Origin: an uncultured Collinsella sp.
Lineage (GTDB): Bacteria > Actinomycetota > Coriobacteriia > Coriobacteriales > Coriobacteriaceae
Direction: 5' to 3'
NCBI GenBank assembly: GCA_902464645.1
Contig: CABQKL010000087.1
Location: forward strand, 1 to 7,377
DNA length: 7,377 nucleotides
In this document: piece by piece, positions 5,487 to 7,377 of the stretch
Layout: each line of letters starts with the position of its first letter
Position numbering within the stretch: position 1 is the stretch's first letter
The notes under the pieces: generated by a model
Databases searched by the model: none
The model's input: only the letters and a program-made list of their open reading frames with translations
Told to the model about the DNA's origin: nothing
Made by a program: the position numbers and the translations under genes

Positions 5487-6458
5487 TTACTGCTCGCTAT
5501 TCGCAATCGCCTGGTCGATAAGCTTGTCGAGTGCTGCGCGCTGCTCGGCGGAGCTAATGGCTCCCACGATGGGATCCCCTACGATGTTGCCGTTCTGATC
5601 GATGACATACGTTGTCGGGAACGAGAACAAATTTGACGTAAACTTACCGGCCTCGCTATCCGACTTGAACCAGATGTTCTTATATGTCACGCCCTTCTTG
5701 CTCAGCACGTCCTTGGCATCTGCAATCTCGCCCTTGTTACCATCGAGCGTAAAGGAATTGACGCCCACGACCTGACCGCCCTTCTTGGCAAGCTCCTGAT
5801 TCAGTTTCTCAAGATCGCCCAGCTCGCCCACGCACGGCTTGCAAGTGGTGAACCAGAAGTTCATGACGGTGACCTTGTTCTTAGAGAACAGCTCATCGCT
5901 GCTCACGTCGTTGCCGTCCAGGTCCTTGCCCGTAAAGCTGGGGAACTTCGTCGCCTCGTTCGAAGCATTGGCGCCAGCCGTCATGCCAGCGGTCGAAGCG
6001 TCGACGCTCTCGCCTGCGCTCGGCGTGCTTCCACAGCCGGGGAACTCCTTCTCCAGGCTCTCGAGCTTGTCCTCGATCTCCTTGATCTGCTGTGCACCGG
6101 CCTTGAGCGTCTTGAGCTCATCCGCCGTGAACTCATCCTTGGCGCCGTCGATGGTCTTGAGCAGGAAATCGCCGTAATTGCTGCCGTCCTCAATCATTGC
6201 CGAGTCTTTATTTGCCGCATTGAATACCTTTTCCCACAGCGCGTTATCACTCGAAAAGATCTCGTTCTCCTTCTGCATGAGCTTCGCATACAGCTCGGCG
6301 GCCTCGTCGGCATTGGCCGGCTTCTGCGCAGTGAGTTCTGCGATCTTAGGATCGGAGCTCGCAGATTCGCTCACATTGCCACCGGGCGCCGAACATGCTA
6401 CAAGACACAAGGCCAATACCGGCACCATAAACAGGGCCGCAATCTTAGAAAGCTTCAT
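5487..6458 (-). CDS. TlpA/ResA-like thioredoxin-fold lipoprotein
   Basis: A 323-residue exported lipoprotein. The N-terminus has a Lys-containing start, a hydrophobic stretch and a lipobox LVAC with the lipid-modified cysteine at C22, so it is anchored on the outer face of the membrane. Residues about 35-140 are acidic and helical without an assignable fold, ending near C142; a Ser/Ala/Gly-rich linker follows (about 143-170). The thioredoxin-like domain spans about 171-320: the FPSFTGKDLDG entry strand, active site WFTTCKPC with C206 and C209, and the cis-proline loop FPTTYVID with P281. TlpA/ResA proteins reduce or exchange thiols outside the cytoplasm and need an electron source in the membrane. 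The gene is 29 bp downstream of a membrane polyferredoxin and is followed by a terminator, so the two form an operon and the neighbour is the natural electron donor candidate. No CcdA gene is visible in the window. The start at 6458 has GGAGG 7 nt upstream; the ATG at 6464 is too close to that site. Confidence 0.92.
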   Translation of the reverse strand: MKLSKIAALFMVPVLALCLVACSAPGGNVSESASSDPKIAELTAQKPANADEAAELYAKLMQKENEIFSSDNALWEKVFNAANKDSAMIEDGSNYGDFLLKTIDGAKDEFTADELKTLKAGAQQIKEIEDKLESLEKEFPGCGSTPSAGESVDASTAGMTAGANASNEATKFPSFTGKDLDGNDVSSDELFSKNKVTVMNFWFTTCKPCVGELGDLEKLNQELAKKGGQVVGVNSFTLDGNKGEIADAKDVLSKKGVTYKNIWFKSDSEAGKFTSNLFSFPTTYVIDQNGNIVGDPIVGAISSAEQRAALDKLIDQAIANSEQ

Positions 6459-6465
6459 AGTCATT

Positions 6466-6470
6466 CCTCC
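6466..6470 (-). promoter_or_regulatory. Ribosome binding site fixing the lipoprotein start at 6458
   Basis: GGAGG on the minus strand lies 7 nt before ATG 6458 but only 1 nt before the in-frame ATG 6464. The later start also gives a normal signal peptide beginning MKLSK. Confidence 0.7.
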
Positions 6471-6487
6471 GTTTTGTCGAAGCTTGT

Positions 6488-7369
6488 TTACTTTTTATCG
6501 GCGGTCAAGGGAAGCTTTTCCGCCGACACATCCAGGCCATAGCGATAGCTGATGGCATCGACAGGACAGGCCCCGATGCACTTTCCGCACCGGATACATT
6601 CGGCATGATTGGGCGCGCGGACCACATCAACGTCCATCTGACAAACCCTTGAACACTTACCGCACGAGACGCATTTGCACGCGTCGACCTGAATCCCCAA
6701 CAAGGACACCCTATTCATGAGCGCATAGAATGCGCCGAGCGGGCAAATCCATTTGCAGAAGGGGCGATAGAACAAAACGCTCAGCACTACCACGGCAATG
6801 AGAACGGCAAGTTTCCAGGTAAAGAGCTGCCCCAGCGCAGATCGAATGCCGGCGTTGGCAGCCGCCAGCGGAATGGCGCCCTCGAGCACGCCCTGCGGAC
6901 AGACGTATTTGCAAAAGAACGGGTCTCCCATCCCCAGGTCGTTGACCACCAGCACAGGCAGCAATACCACAGCAAACAGCAGCACAACGTATTTGATATA
7001 CGTAAGCGCCTTGAGCTTTTTTGTCGAAAGCTTTTTGCCGGGAATCTTATGAAGCAGTTCCTGCAGCCAGCCAAACGGGCACAAAAACCCGCATACAAAT
7101 CGTCCCAGCAGCACGCCGAGCAAAATGAGCGTACCGGTAACGTAGTAGGAGAAGTTGAACTTGGATGAACCTACCACCGACTGGAACGACCCGATGGGGC
7201 ACGCGCCCGATGCCGCGGGGCACGAATAGCAGTTAAGCCCGGGTACGCAGACTGTTTTTCCCGCACCCTGATAGATGCCGCCTTTGGCAAAGTTAGGTAG
7301 GTGAATGTTGGTAATAAGCGTTGCCGCCGCCTGAATGAATCCGCGAAATCGGGCCAAAACATGCGACAC
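6488..7369 (-). CDS. Membrane polyferredoxin, NapH/CcoG-like 4Fe-4S protein (start uncertain at window edge)
   Basis: From GTG 7369 the product has 293 residues. Two ferredoxin-type 4Fe-4S motifs lie at the C-terminus: C233, C236, C239, C243 and C258, C261, C264, C268 followed by Pro. Three CxxxCP motifs, typical of NapH-like proteins, lie at C93/C97, C153/C157 and C205/C209. A further cluster CX5CX2CX6C is near the N-terminus (C41, C47, C50, C57). Hydrophobic helices are at about 72-92, 122-143 and 184-203. The Lys-rich loop 100-126 should be cytoplasmic, as should the ferredoxin domain; that places C153/C157 and perhaps the N-terminal cluster outside. NapH relatives pass electrons between quinol or ferredoxin and partners across the membrane. 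The downstream thioredoxin lipoprotein, 29 bp away, suggests that acceptor. The frame stays open to the window edge, so the true start may lie upstream; no ribosome site can be judged. No heme or molybdenum enzyme is near, so a role in nitrate reduction is not supported. Confidence 0.9.
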   Translation of the reverse strand: MSHVLARFRGFIQAAATLITNIHLPNFAKGGIYQGAGKTVCVPGLNCYSCPAASGACPIGSFQSVVGSSKFNFSYYVTGTLILLGVLLGRFVCGFLCPFGWLQELLHKIPGKKLSTKKLKALTYIKYVVLLFAVVLLPVLVVNDLGMGDPFFCKYVCPQGVLEGAIPLAAANAGIRSALGQLFTWKLAVLIAVVVLSVLFYRPFCKWICPLGAFYALMNRVSLLGIQVDACKCVSCGKCSRVCQMDVDVVRAPNHAECIRCGKCIGACPVDAISYRYGLDVSAEKLPLTADKK

Positions 7370-7377
7370 AGTGTTTT

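Noticed and set aside
4831..5598. 255-codon plus-strand frame across the transporter start and the operon terminator
   Set aside because: It overlaps the conserved ATPase region antisense, crosses a terminator and the lipoprotein's 3' end, and has no recognisable sequence.

Overview
The window reads like chromosomal DNA of a Gram-positive, anaerobic gut actinobacterium of the class Coriobacteriia, most likely Collinsella or a close relative. This rests on overall codon and protein style, on a very large ATPase-permease fusion, on a lipoprotein thioredoxin next to a membrane polyferredoxin, and on short palindromes of the TGTGACAAAGGG type that I associate with this group. The assignment is inference; no taxonomic marker gene is present.

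Layout from left to right. (1) The 5' part of a tRNA-dihydrouridine synthase gene runs leftward off the window (1-215), with a promoter-like pair and a degenerate palindrome upstream. (2) A gene-poor stretch follows (216-572), holding two small inverted repeats and a weak promoter. (3) A rightward gene of unknown function (573-1706) encodes a 377-residue protein with three membrane segments and a probable extracytoplasmic C-terminal domain. (4) A short convergent intergenic region holds a 184-bp element with long inverted arms (1749-1932), then a palindrome (1948-1979) that overlaps the stop codon of the next gene. (5) A leftward 1084-residue MacB/FtsX-type ABC transporter (1978-5232) carries ATPase and permease in one chain, with an extracytoplasmic insert of about 650 residues. 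(6) A leftward two-gene operon encodes a membrane-bound polyferredoxin of the NapH type (6488-7369, start uncertain at the window edge) and, 29 bp downstream, a TlpA-like thioredoxin lipoprotein (5487-6458). A good intrinsic terminator (5380-5406) follows.

The operon in (6) is the clearest functional unit. The membrane iron-sulfur protein could carry electrons across the membrane to the surface-anchored CKPC thioredoxin, which would then reduce disulfides or oxidised partners outside the cell. The transporter in (5) probably acts in export or in mechanical work on the envelope; its substrate cannot be read from sequence.

I found no tRNA, rRNA, CRISPR array, transposase or phage gene. The most unusual DNA is the inverted-arm element between the convergent genes, which may be a non-autonomous repeat family or a paired binding site.
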